From Hymenobacter aerilatus (GTDB taxonomy: Bacteria > Bacteroidota > Bacteroidia > Cytophagales > Hymenobacteraceae): a DNA stretch of 64,000 bases. The position numbers and the translations under genes were made by a program. The stretch is taken from positions 4,444,501 through 4,508,500 of the forward strand of contig NZ_CP095053.1 in assembly GCF_022921095.1 (NCBI RefSeq), written 5' to 3'. This document shows, piece by piece, positions 38,913 through 47,977 of the stretch; within the stretch, counting starts at the first letter, position 1, and every line of letters begins with the position of its first letter. The notes under the pieces were generated by a model. That model was not told the origin of the DNA. It worked only from the letters and a program-made list of their open reading frames with translations, and did not search any database.

Positions 38913-41039
38913 ATGCCTTTTGCACGCTCTTGGTTGTTGGTATTTCTTTTGATCTACAGTGGATTACAGGTCTCCGCCCAAACGCCCGTAGGGTTAGGCT
39001 GGGCCAAAAACAACGTGAACGGAGCCGTATTCCGCAAAAACTCCGTGGTGACGCACGGCCGGGAACAGTACACCGCCTACTACGACTCGGCGGGCTATGT
39101 GGTGCTGGCCAAGCGCCGCCTACCCCGCGGGCCGTGGCAGGTGCAGCGTACGCAGTACCGGGGCAAAGTGCAAGATGCGCATAACGTTATCAGCATCATG
39201 GTGGATGGGCGCGGCTACCTGCACTGCTCCTTCGACCACCACGGCAACCCCTTGCACTACTGCCGCAGCAAAGCGCCCGGCTCGTTGGAAATGAGCGAGT
39301 TGCTGCCCATGACCGGTGACCGGGAAAAGAACGTGACCTACCCCGAGTTTCACCGCTTCCCCAGCGGCGACCTGTTGTTTCTGTACCGCGACGGTAGCTC
39401 CGGCAATGGCAACTTGGCCCTAAACTACTACTCCACCAAAACCCAGCAGTGGCGCCGCCTCCACGATGTGCTCATCGACGGCGAAAAGCAGCGCAACGCC
39501 TATTGGCAGGCTTGTATCGATGCGAAGGGTGCTATCCATCTGTCGTGGGTGTGGCGGGAGAGCCCCAACGTAGCCAGCAACCACGACATGGCCTATGCCC
39601 GCTCTCTAGATGGGGGCAAAACCTGGCAAAAGAGCACCGGCGAAGCCTACCGCCTACCCATCACGCAGGCCACGGCCGAATATGCGGCCCGCATTCCGGA
39701 GAACAGCGAACTGATCAACCAAACCACCATCACGACCGATGCGGGTGGCACGCCTTACATTGCCACTTACTGGCGGCCGCAGGGCACGCAAGTGCCGCAG
39801 TACCAGCTGATTTATAAAGCCGGCGGTGCCTGGAAAACGCAACAGATCAGCCAGCGTACCACACCCTTCAGCCTGAGTGGGGTAGGGACCAAGAAGATTC
39901 CGATTTCGCGGCCGCAGCTACTGGTTGAAACCCAGAAGGGCCGTACCGCCGCCTACCTCGTGTTCCGCGATGCTGAGCGCCAGGACCGCGCCTCGGTGGC
40001 CGCCTGCCTCGACCTCAGGCAAAACCAGTGGGCCGTGACCGATCTGACCACCACCAGCGTGGGCAACTGGGAGCCCAGCTACGATACGGAGCTGTGGCAG
40101 CGCCGCCACGTGCTGCACCTATTTGTGCAGCGCACCGGCCAGGGCGACGGCGAAACACTGGAAAACCTACCCCCGCAGCCCGTCTATATACAGGAGTGGC
40201 AGCCGGAAGCGTCTTTCGTGAAGCAAGCAGCCACCCCCTGGTCGCTGGGAGCAACGGCGCCTACCCCGGCAGCTACGCAAGATGGCTGGCGACTGGTGTG
40301 GGCCGATGAGTTCAACACCGAAGGCCGTCCCGACCCAAAGAACTGGCAATTTGAAAACGGTTTCACCCGCAACCACGAGCTGCAATGGTATCAGCCCGAC
40401 AATGCCCGCGTAGAGAATGGGATGCTTGTCATTGAAGCACGCAAGGAGAACCGGCCCAACCCTACCTACCAGCCGGGCAGCACCGACTGGAAAACCAGCC
40501 GCCCTACCATCGACTACACTTCGGCCAGCCTGAACACGCAGGGGCAGCAGCAGTGGCAATACGGCCGCTTCGAGATGCGCGGGCGTATTGATGCGCGCCC
40601 CGGTCTGTGGCCCGCGTTCTGGACGCTGGGTGTGGCCGGCGAGTGGCCCTCCAACGGCGAAATCGACATTATGGAGTACTACAAAGGGAATATTCTCGCC
40701 AACGTAGCCTCTGGCACCGACAAGCGCTACAACGCCAAGTGGCACAGCGAAACCAAAGCCGTCGACTCCTTCGCCGACCCCGACTGGGCCAAGAAATTCC
40801 ACGTGTGGCGCATGGACTGGGATGCCAACTCCATCCGTCTCTATGTAGACGACCTGCTGCTCAACGAAACGCCTCTCACGGCCACCGTGAACCAAGACGG
40901 CACCGGCCGCAACCCCATGATGCAGCCGCACTATATCTTATTGAACCTAGCCCTGGGCGGCGACAATGGCGGCCCCCTGGAAGGCACTATCCTCCCCAGC
41001 CGCTACGAAATAGACTACGTGCGCGTGTACCAACGGTAG
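38913..41039 (+). CDS. BNR_4 propeller fused to GH16 endo-glycanase
   Basis: 708 residues with a signal peptide ending near LQVSAQ. Residues about 25-440 form a BNR_4-type propeller (DAHNVISIMVDGRGYLH, CSFDHHGNPLHY, LDGGKTW, ISRPQLL). This fold is shared by ulvan lyases PL24 and PL25 and by the rhamnosyl-glucuronate enzymes of GH145/PL42. Residues about 455-708 are GH16 with the complete motif NGEIDIMEYY (E583, D585, E588), plus LVWADEFN and GLWPAFWTLG. GH16 members cut beta-1,3-glucan or beta-1,3-galactan internally; the locus favours galactan. The fusion would uncap uronate side chains and cut the backbone in one protein. Both domains look intact; substrates are inferred. Confidence 0.85.
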   Translation: MPFARSWLLVFLLIYSGLQVSAQTPVGLGWAKNNVNGAVFRKNSVVTHGREQYTAYYDSAGYVVLAKRRLPRGPWQVQRTQYRGKVQDAHNVISIMVDGRGYLHCSFDHHGNPLHYCRSKAPGSLEMSELLPMTGDREKNVTYPEFHRFPSGDLLFLYRDGSSGNGNLALNYYSTKTQQWRRLHDVLIDGEKQRNAYWQACIDAKGAIHLSWVWRESPNVASNHDMAYARSLDGGKTWQKSTGEAYRLPITQATAEYAARIPENSELINQTTITTDAGGTPYIATYWRPQGTQVPQYQLIYKAGGAWKTQQISQRTTPFSLSGVGTKKIPISRPQLLVETQKGRTAAYLVFRDAERQDRASVAACLDLRQNQWAVTDLTTTSVGNWEPSYDTELWQRRHVLHLFVQRTGQGDGETLENLPPQPVYIQEWQPEASFVKQAATPWSLGATAPTPAATQDGWRLVWADEFNTEGRPDPKNWQFENGFTRNHELQWYQPDNARVENGMLVIEARKENRPNPTYQPGSTDWKTSRPTIDYTSASLNTQGQQQWQYGRFEMRGRIDARPGLWPAFWTLGVAGEWPSNGEIDIMEYYKGNILANVASGTDKRYNAKWHSETKAVDSFADPDWAKKFHVWRMDWDANSIRLYVDDLLLNETPLTATVNQDGTGRNPMMQPHYILLNLALGGDNGGPLEGTILPSRYEIDYVRVYQR

Positions 41040-41112
41040 GGTAGTAGATCAACTGGCGCGAGTGTAGCGCAGCGTAACTCGGGTCTGCTTTTCAGGCGAG
41101 GCTGTCCAGCGA

Positions 41113-41252
41113 ATGGCGCGGGGCTGTGCCCCGTGCCGATTGTACGCAGGCCTCTGGCCTGCCATCGTCCGCGCCATTGAAGCTCACGGAATGTTTGGCC
41201 GGGCAGGCCAGAGGCCTGCGCATAGTCGGCACGGGGCACAGCCCCGCGCCAT
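41113..41252. repeat. Long palindromic repeat, family B (copy 1)
   Basis: Perfect 27-bp arms at 41113-41139 and 41226-41252 (starting ATGGCGCGGGGCTGTG), with an inner pair around GGCCTCTGGCCTGC. A second copy is at 50645-50787. It separates the convergent BNR_4-GH16 gene and the phosphatase gene, so termination from both sides is plausible. Confidence 0.9.
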
Positions 41253-41263
41253 CACCCATACTT

Positions 41264-42118
41264 CTACTTTTTCTTCGTGCTATACTGCACCTCCACGGCT
41301 ACCGGGTAATGGTCGGAGGGTGTTTTGCCGCCGCTGTAGGTGTCCGTTAGAATGCCGTAGCGGGTGGCGGTGAAGGCGGGGCTGAGGAAGATATGGTCGA
41401 TGCGGGCGTCGGTTTTGCGCATGGGGTCGAAGCCGTTGAACGTGCCGTTGGGCGCATACACCACCTGTGCCGTCTGGTAGGCATCCTTTAGGGTGCCTGA
41501 GGTGCTGAGGATGGTGTAGCTCTCGTTGCGCTGGTCGATGTTGAAGTCGCCGGTGAGGATGGCGGGCGTGGTGCCGGCCATTTCCTTCACCTTCGCCAAG
41601 ATCAGCTTGGAGCTTTCACGGCGGGCTTCCTTGCCTACGTGGTCGAAGTGGGTGTTGAAGAAGTAGAACGTGAAACCGGTGCCTTTGTCGCGCAGGTGCG
41701 CCCAGGAGCAGATACGGGGTAGGGCAGCGTCCCAGCCCTTGCTGGGCGTGGCGCTGGTAGGCGACAGCCAGAACGTGCCTTGTTGCAGCAGGTCGAACTT
41801 ATCCTTTTTATAAAAGATGGTCGAGAACTCACCAGCTTGCTTGCCGTCGTCGCGGCCCACGCCCACGTGCGCATAGCCGGGCAGCTGGCCAGCCATATCC
41901 TGCAACTGGTTGTAGAGCACTTCCTGCGTGCCAAACACATCAAAGTCCTGGAAGCGAACGAGCTTGGTAAGGTAGGGCACGCGCTTGCCCCAGGCGTTGG
42001 CGGTATCACGCTTGTTGTCGTAGCGGATGTTGTAAGTCGCCAGCTTCAGCGTCTGGGCCGAGAGGGTAGTGGCTGCGCCGAGGAATAGAAGCGAGGCGAG
42101 TAGGGTGTGCTTGAGCAT
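41264..42118 (-). CDS. Secreted endonuclease/exonuclease/phosphatase family protein
   Basis: 284 residues with a signal peptide ending near TLSAQ. The DNase I-like four-layer fold is complete: N30 in TYNIRYD, E66 in GTQEVLY, H157 in FNTHFD, D191 and N193 in GDFNID, D241 in RIDHIFL, and D269/H270 in SDHYPV. These enzymes cleave phosphodiesters or phosphomonoesters (nucleic acid, inositol phosphate, sphingomyelin). Export and the adjacent SusD/SusC pair point to an extracellular or periplasmic phosphate-containing substrate. It is the last gene of the minus-strand block. The substrate cannot be read from the sequence. Confidence 0.9.
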   Translation of the reverse strand: MLKHTLLASLLFLGAATTLSAQTLKLATYNIRYDNKRDTANAWGKRVPYLTKLVRFQDFDVFGTQEVLYNQLQDMAGQLPGYAHVGVGRDDGKQAGEFSTIFYKKDKFDLLQQGTFWLSPTSATPSKGWDAALPRICSWAHLRDKGTGFTFYFFNTHFDHVGKEARRESSKLILAKVKEMAGTTPAILTGDFNIDQRNESYTILSTSGTLKDAYQTAQVVYAPNGTFNGFDPMRKTDARIDHIFLSPAFTATRYGILTDTYSGGKTPSDHYPVAVEVQYSTKKK

Positions 42119-42170
42119 TGGGAAAGAAAGCGGTGAAAGGAAAAGCTGTACTGGTTAGTAGTTAAATCAT

Positions 42171-42296
42171 CTGTCATCCTGAAAAAATCGTGTGTCATCC
42201 TGAGCAGAGCGAAGGACCTTCTCACGGCAGAACGAATCGTTGGTACGCCTGTCGTGCAGACGTGAGAAGGTCCTTCACTCTGCTCAGGATGACACA
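42171..42296. repeat. Palindromic intergenic repeat, family A
   Basis: Arms TGTGTCATCCTGAGCAG (from 42191) and CTGCTCAGGATGACACA (to 42296) are perfect inverted ends, with inner AAGGACCTTCTCACG / CGTGAGAAGGTCCTT. An extra half copy, CTGTCATCCTGA, begins at 42171. Lies between the SusD gene and the downstream phosphatase gene. Confidence 0.88.
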
Positions 42297-42352
42297 CGGT
42301 TTTTAGGAGCACAGCCGGCCGTTGTTCAGGAGGACAGACTGCTTCAGGGATT

Positions 42353-44128
42353 CTACTCCCAACCCGGATTCTGGCCGAGTTTGGGGTTGATCAGGCGGTC
42401 GGCTTCGGGGATGGGGTAGAGGTAGAATTTGTCGTCCCACTTGCGGGGCACGTTGTTCAACCAAGTCAGCTCGCCCGAGCTGCCGTTTTTGAGCTGCTGC
42501 GGGTTGGCGCGGCCGTTGAGGGTAGGCGACACGTTCACGTAGGTAACGCCTGTGGCGGGGGTAGGGGCCGTGTTCTGGTAGAAGGCCACGTCGTTCTTGC
42601 CGTCCTCGTTTAGGTCGAGGGGTTGGTTCAGAGCGGGCACGTAGAAGCCGTTCCAGGGCATTTCCATCAGCGGCCCGCGGCGCCAGCGGATGATATCGGC
42701 GAAGCGGAAGCCTTCCAGCACCAGCTCGATGCCCCGCTCCCGGCGGATTTCCAGCAGTGCCGGGTCTGAGATGCCCGGGAAGTAGTTGGTTTGCAGGTAG
42801 GCGTCGGCCACGGTGGGCTTGGCCGTGAGGCCGGCCGTGATGCCGGCGCGCTGGCGTAGGGCGCCAATGGTTTTCACCCAGTCAGCATTACTGAACGTGC
42901 CCAGCTCAGCCTTGGCCTCGGCGTAGTTTAGCAGCACCTCTGCATAGCGAATGATGGGTAAAGAGTTGATGTTGCGCGTGCCGCCGTCGTAATAGGTGTC
43001 GTCCTGCGTTAGCTTAATGGGTTGATAACCAGTATACGTGTAGGAGAAAACCGGCGGAGCGGCCTCCGTGGTGTTGCCGTTGGTGCGGCGGTAGTCGCCC
43101 ATCCGGATGGTCTGTTGCAGGCGCTTGTCGCGGCCTTTCACCTCCTGCGCAAAAGGTAGGGTCTCGTAGCCGGCTTTGCTGGTGAAGGGCGTACCGTCGA
43201 TGTTCAGGTAGGTGTTCACGAAGGTGCGAATCAGGCTCACGCGCGAGCCGTAGGTGGCGCTGGTCCACCACCAGTTGGCGTCGTTATACACGCTCAGCGC
43301 CGGGTCCGAAACGGCGGCTAGAATCACCTCCGAGGCCACCGGCGCCTGACTGGTAAACACTTGGCGGTAAGCTAGATTGGTGCCGCCGGCCGCGTTCAGG
43401 CTGAAGCCGCCGGTGGTCATCACCTGCTCGGCGGCGGTGGCGGCTTCGGTCAGCCACTGGTTGGCACTGCCCGTAAGGCCGTAGCCGGTCTGGTACTTCC
43501 GAAACGTGCCTTCAAACAAGCACACCCGCGACTTGAAGGCGGCGGCCGTTTGCTTGGTCACAAGGCTGCGGCTGTTGTCGGCAGTAGTCGTGATGTTCTG
43601 GATGGCGAAGTTCAGATCAGCCAATACCGAATCCATTACCAGGGTGCGTGGGTCGCGGCCATTGTAAAGGGTAGGGTCGTCCACATTCTGGGGATTGCTG
43701 ATCCACGGCACATCCCCAAAGCGTTTCACCTTGTCGAAGTAAAACCACGCCCGGAAAAAGCGCGCCAGTCCCAAGTAGTGGTTGCGCACGGCGGGTGCCA
43801 CGCCTGCATTGTTGTTATTGGCAATGAAGTAGTTGATGTTGCGCAATGGGCGCCAGTCCCAGCCCGAGCTTTGGCGGGCACTAAAGGCGCCGGGCAGCAG
43901 GAAATCGGGCACTTGGGTGCGGGCCGAGTAGTCGGCCATGGCGTCGCCGCGCACAATGTCGTTGGCGGTGGGCAGCACGTCGTAGAAAGAGTTGGCGTAC
44001 AGCTCCAGGCCCCGCTCGCTGCTGAATACGGCTGAGCCCGTGACAGTAGCCTCAGGTTCCTGGTCCAGCGATTCGCAACTGGCCAAGGCCAAGCACAGGA
44101 GAAGGAAGGTGGTAAGGTATTGTTTCAT
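42353..44128 (-). CDS. SusD/RagB-type lipoprotein (second pair)
   Basis: 591 residues; lipoprotein signal with cysteine in LALASCESL. SusD features: ARFFRAWFYFDKVKRFGDVPW, IRYAEVLLNYAEAKAE and RRERGIELVLEGFRFADIIRW. It partners the SusC encoded upstream at 44206. With an exported phosphatase downstream and a glycerophosphodiesterase upstream, the ligand may carry phosphate groups; this rests on neighbours only. Confidence 0.95.
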   Translation of the reverse strand: MKQYLTTFLLLCLALASCESLDQEPEATVTGSAVFSSERGLELYANSFYDVLPTANDIVRGDAMADYSARTQVPDFLLPGAFSARQSSGWDWRPLRNINYFIANNNNAGVAPAVRNHYLGLARFFRAWFYFDKVKRFGDVPWISNPQNVDDPTLYNGRDPRTLVMDSVLADLNFAIQNITTTADNSRSLVTKQTAAAFKSRVCLFEGTFRKYQTGYGLTGSANQWLTEAATAAEQVMTTGGFSLNAAGGTNLAYRQVFTSQAPVASEVILAAVSDPALSVYNDANWWWTSATYGSRVSLIRTFVNTYLNIDGTPFTSKAGYETLPFAQEVKGRDKRLQQTIRMGDYRRTNGNTTEAAPPVFSYTYTGYQPIKLTQDDTYYDGGTRNINSLPIIRYAEVLLNYAEAKAELGTFSNADWVKTIGALRQRAGITAGLTAKPTVADAYLQTNYFPGISDPALLEIRRERGIELVLEGFRFADIIRWRRGPLMEMPWNGFYVPALNQPLDLNEDGKNDVAFYQNTAPTPATGVTYVNVSPTLNGRANPQQLKNGSSGELTWLNNVPRKWDDKFYLYPIPEADRLINPKLGQNPGWE

Positions 44129-44152
44129 GGTTGTTAGCTGTTGTGCTGGTGT

Positions 44153-44199
44153 GACCCTACCCCTGGTCCCTCGGGAAAGGGACCAGGAGGGGTAGGGTC
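44153..44199. repeat. Hairpin between susC and susD (second pair)
   Basis: GACCCTACCCCTGGTCCC (44153-44170) pairs with a right arm at 44179-44199 that has a 3-nt bulge, around a short TCGGGAAA-type loop. It starts 7 bp after the susC stop on the minus strand, in line with lower expression or separate processing of susD mRNA. A structured element also separates the third SusC/SusD pair. Confidence 0.75.
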
Positions 44200-44205
44200 C
44201 CGTCG

Positions 44206-47200
44206 TTAAAATGTCACCGACAAGCCCAGGATGACGCTTTTAAGAATGGGGTAGTTGTTGCCGTTTCCGCTGTTGCTGGAGGTCAGCACTTGGTCGGAGC
44301 GGCCGATGCTCTCCACGTCCAAGTCGCGGGTGATTTTGTAGAGCGGCGACCAAGCCCACAGGTTCTCTCCCGATACGTACACGCGCGCCGCTGACAGCCG
44401 GGCGCGGCCAATGAGCGAGGTAGGTAGGTTGTAGCCCAACTGAATGTTTTTCAGACGGATATAGGCGGCGTTGATGAGATAGCGCGTTTGCACCTGCGTC
44501 AGCTCGCCGGCGCCGTTCTGCGACACGTAACCGCGGTAGCGCGGGAAGTAGGCATCGGGGTTTTCCTCCGACCAGATGTTGCCCAGCTGTGACTTCGGTA
44601 CTTTGCCATACGGCCGGTTGTACTGGCCCCAGAAGGTGCCCGCTTCCGCGCCGGGGTACCAGTCCTGGTGCCCTACCCCCTGGAAGAAGGCCGAGAAGAA
44701 GAAGTTGTGCCAGCTGGCATCGGCCATCACGCCGTAGGTGTAGCGGGGTAGGGAGTTGCCGATTACGCGCCGGTCGCCGGGGTTGGTCACGGTGTTGTCG
44801 CCGTTGTTGATGACGCCGTCGCCGTTCAAGTCCGCAAATTTGATGTCGCCGGGCAGCAGCTGGCCGCTGGTGGAAGCCCGGAATAGGGCCTGCGAGGGCG
44901 AGGAGCTGATCTGATCCTGCGACACAAACAGCCCATCGGTGGTATAGCCCCAGATTTCGCCCAAGCGCTGACCCTCGTAGTAGTCGTTCAGGCGCTTATC
45001 AATGTTGTTGTACTTGGTGATGTGGGCCTTGTAGTCGGCCAGCGTGAGGCGCAGGCCGTAAGCCAGCGGGCTGTTGCCCACGTTGGCTTGGTCGCGCCAG
45101 TTCAGGGCCACCTCCCAGCCTTTGGTGCGCAGGTCGGCGTAGTTGCCCTTCGGGATATCAGTACCAAACACGGCGGGTAGGGTAGGGCCTACCGTAAACA
45201 TGTCGGTGGTGTTGCGAATGTAGCCGTCGGCGTTCAGCGTCAGACGATTGCGCAGCATGCTCAGGTCCAGGCCCAGGTCGGAGGTAGTGGAGGTTTCCCA
45301 GGTCAGGCCGTTGGGCACTACGTTGGGTTGGCCGGTATACTGCGGCCGCACCCCGTTCAGCACCCTACCCGACTGCGCAATGCTAAACTGCTCCTGAAAG
45401 GCGTAGGAGTTGATATTACCGTTACCCAGTGCCCCGTACGAACCCCGGATTTTCAACTCCGAAATCAGGTTGGGCGACACTTTCCAGAATGGCTCGTTGG
45501 AGATGCGCCACCCCGCCGAGAACGACGGAAAGTAGGCAAACCGCTCGTTCTCGGGGAACTTCGAGGAGCCGTCGTAGCGGCCGCTGGCTTCCAGCAGGTA
45601 ACGGTCCTTGAAAGAGTAGTTCAGGCGGTAGAAACCACCCGAGATGTTCCACCGATCCCAGCCGCCGCCCGTGGTAATGGCTTGGCCCAGTGCTAGGTTG
45701 ATGTCCTGCGCATCGGGATAGATGAGGCCGTTGCGCTGGGTTTGCAGGCCGCGGTACGTCGACTGCTCGTAGTTATAGCCCAGCAGCGCCTTGAAGTAGT
45801 GCGCCGGCGTGAAGTTGGTTTCGTACTCGGCGTAGAGGTTGGTGGCCAGGTAGCGCGTCTGCCCAAAGGAGCGCTGCAAATCGTTGGTGTTGGTGCCCAC
45901 GTACTCAATCACGCCGGGCTTGCGGCTATACGGCACCGGCACGCGCGTTTGGGTGCGGTCGTTGTCGGTGTTGCGAATGGTGAAGTTGCCGTTGACGTGA
46001 AACTTGTTATCGAAAAACCGCGAGTTAAACGACGTGGTGTTCCGAAACACCCTTTCATCGAAGTCAATGCCGTTTTTGCCGTACCAGAAGTCGCCCACCG
46101 TGTAGGCCGCCGAGTAGGTGAGCGTGCCGTCGGGGTTGAACATAGGTGCCACGGTGTGGCCCTCGTCGGCAATGTTGCGCCAAATGCCGCCGCCCTCACC
46201 CACGTTCAGTGGGTTGTGGTAGGTCATGTTGGAGTAGTCGGCGTTGTTTTCCACGCGCAGCCACGGAAACAGGTCCAGCGCGCCCTTCACCCGGAAGTTG
46301 TACATCCGGTAATCGTCAGAATTATAACGGAATAGCCCATCCTGCCCGAAGTAGCGGCCCGTGGCGTAGAAGCTGGCCTTGCCGCTGCTCCCCGACACCG
46401 ATACGTTGTGCTCCGAGGAGCTGGTGCGCTTCTTATACAGCTCCTTATACCAGTCGGTGTTGGCGTAGTACACGTACTCGCCGTTGGCGCCTACCTCCAC
46501 TTTCGGGAGGGTAGGGTCTTCGGAGCGGCGCTTCAGCTCAGCCAAATACTCCGGCGAGAACCGCACCGTTTTGTTGATGTTCTGCGGCGTCTGAGAGTAG
46601 TCGTTCCACGCCGACCAGCCCTCGTTGAACATCTTGGCAAACTGGTAGCCGTCGGTCACGAAGTCCGGTACCGCCGTGGGGCTCTTGATGGCCTGATTGA
46701 ACGAATACGTGATGCTGGTGCGGTCTTTCGCGGGGTTTTTGGTCGTAATCAGCACCACGCCAAAGGCACCACGAGCCCCGTAAATAGCGGCGGCCGAGGC
46801 ATCCTTCAGCACCGATACCGTGGCTACGTCGTTGGGATTCAAACGGCTGGGGTCACCCTCCACGCCGTCAATCAGTACCAGCGCATTGCCCCCTTGCCCA
46901 ATCGACGTGGTACCCCGGATGTTGTAGGCCGGCGACTGCGTGGGTTTGCCATCGCCGGGCACCAGGTTCAGGTTAGGCAACACGCCCTGCAAGCCCTGCG
47001 TGAGGTTAGGCACCGAGCGATTTTGCAGCACTTCCGACGTCACCTGGTCTACGGCGCCGGTCAGGTTCACCTTCTTTTGGGTGCCGTAGCCCACCACCAC
47101 TACCTCTTCTAGCGCCTTGGTATCGGGCGCCAGCTTCACATCGAGGCTCGTGCGGCCATTCAGCGGTAGCTCCTGCGTATGAAAGCCTAAGTACGACACT

Positions 47201-47442
47201 ACCAACGTGGTAGCTTCGGCGGGCACTTGCAGCGAGTAGTTGCCAGAGGCGTCGGTCACGGTGCCTACCTGGGTGCCCTTGGCAAGTACCGTCACGCCGG
47301 GTAGGGCCTCGCCGGCGGTGTCGGTCACGCGGCCGCTCACGGTGCGTGCCTGTTGGGCCGTAGCGGCCACAGTGCAACACAGTGCCACAGGCAGCAGCAA
47401 ACTACGTTTCCAGGGAGAAACAGTAGAGTTTAAGTTCATCAT
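44206..47442 (-). CDS. SusC/RagA-type TonB-dependent transporter (second pair)
   Basis: 1078 residues from the ATG at 47440-47442 (MMNLNST), giving a signal peptide ending near TAQQA; the longer reading from 47475 is rejected. Carboxypeptidase-regulatory-like domain (VSGRVTDTAGEALPGV), TonB-box-like EEVVVVGYGTQKK, plug with ALVLIDGVEGDPSRLNP and AAIYGARGAFGVVLITTK, barrel ending VILGLSVTF with terminal phenylalanine. It has no STN domain, so it is not wired to a FecR protein; regulation is unknown. Preceded by a 535-bp A/T-rich gap that probably holds its promoter. Confidence 0.95.
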   Translation of the reverse strand: MMNLNSTVSPWKRSLLLPVALCCTVAATAQQARTVSGRVTDTAGEALPGVTVLAKGTQVGTVTDASGNYSLQVPAEATTLVVSYLGFHTQELPLNGRTSLDVKLAPDTKALEEVVVVGYGTQKKVNLTGAVDQVTSEVLQNRSVPNLTQGLQGVLPNLNLVPGDGKPTQSPAYNIRGTTSIGQGGNALVLIDGVEGDPSRLNPNDVATVSVLKDASAAAIYGARGAFGVVLITTKNPAKDRTSITYSFNQAIKSPTAVPDFVTDGYQFAKMFNEGWSAWNDYSQTPQNINKTVRFSPEYLAELKRRSEDPTLPKVEVGANGEYVYYANTDWYKELYKKRTSSSEHNVSVSGSSGKASFYATGRYFGQDGLFRYNSDDYRMYNFRVKGALDLFPWLRVENNADYSNMTYHNPLNVGEGGGIWRNIADEGHTVAPMFNPDGTLTYSAAYTVGDFWYGKNGIDFDERVFRNTTSFNSRFFDNKFHVNGNFTIRNTDNDRTQTRVPVPYSRKPGVIEYVGTNTNDLQRSFGQTRYLATNLYAEYETNFTPAHYFKALLGYNYEQSTYRGLQTQRNGLIYPDAQDINLALGQAITTGGGWDRWNISGGFYRLNYSFKDRYLLEASGRYDGSSKFPENERFAYFPSFSAGWRISNEPFWKVSPNLISELKIRGSYGALGNGNINSYAFQEQFSIAQSGRVLNGVRPQYTGQPNVVPNGLTWETSTTSDLGLDLSMLRNRLTLNADGYIRNTTDMFTVGPTLPAVFGTDIPKGNYADLRTKGWEVALNWRDQANVGNSPLAYGLRLTLADYKAHITKYNNIDKRLNDYYEGQRLGEIWGYTTDGLFVSQDQISSSPSQALFRASTSGQLLPGDIKFADLNGDGVINNGDNTVTNPGDRRVIGNSLPRYTYGVMADASWHNFFFSAFFQGVGHQDWYPGAEAGTFWGQYNRPYGKVPKSQLGNIWSEENPDAYFPRYRGYVSQNGAGELTQVQTRYLINAAYIRLKNIQLGYNLPTSLIGRARLSAARVYVSGENLWAWSPLYKITRDLDVESIGRSDQVLTSSNSGNGNNYPILKSVILGLSVTF

Positions 47443-47603
47443 ACAGCTGAATTGGTTGGAGGAAAGTAGGCGCACAATAGTCCCATCGGCTTATAAAAAA
47501 TAAGTCGTCGGGTAGGCTAAAAAAGAGTGGGAAGTGGCGGGAAATAACTACAGCAATGAGCCTGGAAAATATAAAAATAACTCTGCTATACTTTTCGACG
47601 GCA

Positions 47604-47611
47604 CAAATATA
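47604..47611 (-). promoter_or_regulatory. Candidate -7 promoter element for second susC
   Basis: Plus-strand CAAATATA reads TATATTTG on the minus strand, matching the Bacteroidota -7 consensus TAnnTTTG. It lies 162 bp upstream of the SusC start. No TTG box is found at the usual 19-bp distance, so confidence is modest. Confidence 0.35.
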
Positions 47612-47833
47612 AAATGATGATTTTGGGCTTTATTTGATAATAAATAGGATTGATAAATTCATAACATAGGGTGTTTATTTATAACACAAGCATAATATTT
47701 AGATAGACTTCAGATGACATAGTATAGCCCACGTCTATGCAGTAACTATGCGCTAGAACTGGTTGTATGGTAAATTGATAGAACGTAATCCCTATGTTGC
47801 CGCACCAACAGTATAACTATTATCACCATGCAA

Positions 47834-47881
47834 AATTCCCGTTGAATGACGCCTGTAACTAGACATCATTCAACGGGAATT
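47834..47881 (-). terminator. 16-bp perfect inverted repeat after the GDPD gene
   Basis: AATTCCCGTTGAATGA at 47834-47849 and its exact reverse complement at 47866-47881 flank a 16-nt loop. On the minus strand the stem ends in AATTTTG, a short U-run, about 97 nt past the glycerophosphodiesterase stop. Most likely an intrinsic terminator; an operator is the alternative. Confidence 0.6.
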
Positions 47882-47977
47882 AGATAAATTATTATTTTAT
47901 GAAGACGTCAGTTGGAGTGTATTGTAATTGAAATTAGATACAAAAATTAATGCTACTGTATTATATAATCAGCTGGT

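Larger units (their letters stand above)
47443..47977. other. A/T-rich intergenic region, 535 bp
   Basis: Gene-free stretch, clearly lower in G+C than all surroundings, between the glycerophosphodiesterase stop and the second SusC start, both on the minus strand. It contains the -7-like box at 47604-47611, the perfect inverted repeat at 47834-47881 and many short A/T tracts. No open frame with a plausible protein was seen on either strand. Confidence 0.7.

Noticed and set aside
41113..41252. Terminal inverted repeats of an insertion sequence
   Set aside because: The 86 bp between the arms cannot code for a transposase, and a second complete copy at 50645 has the same short interior.
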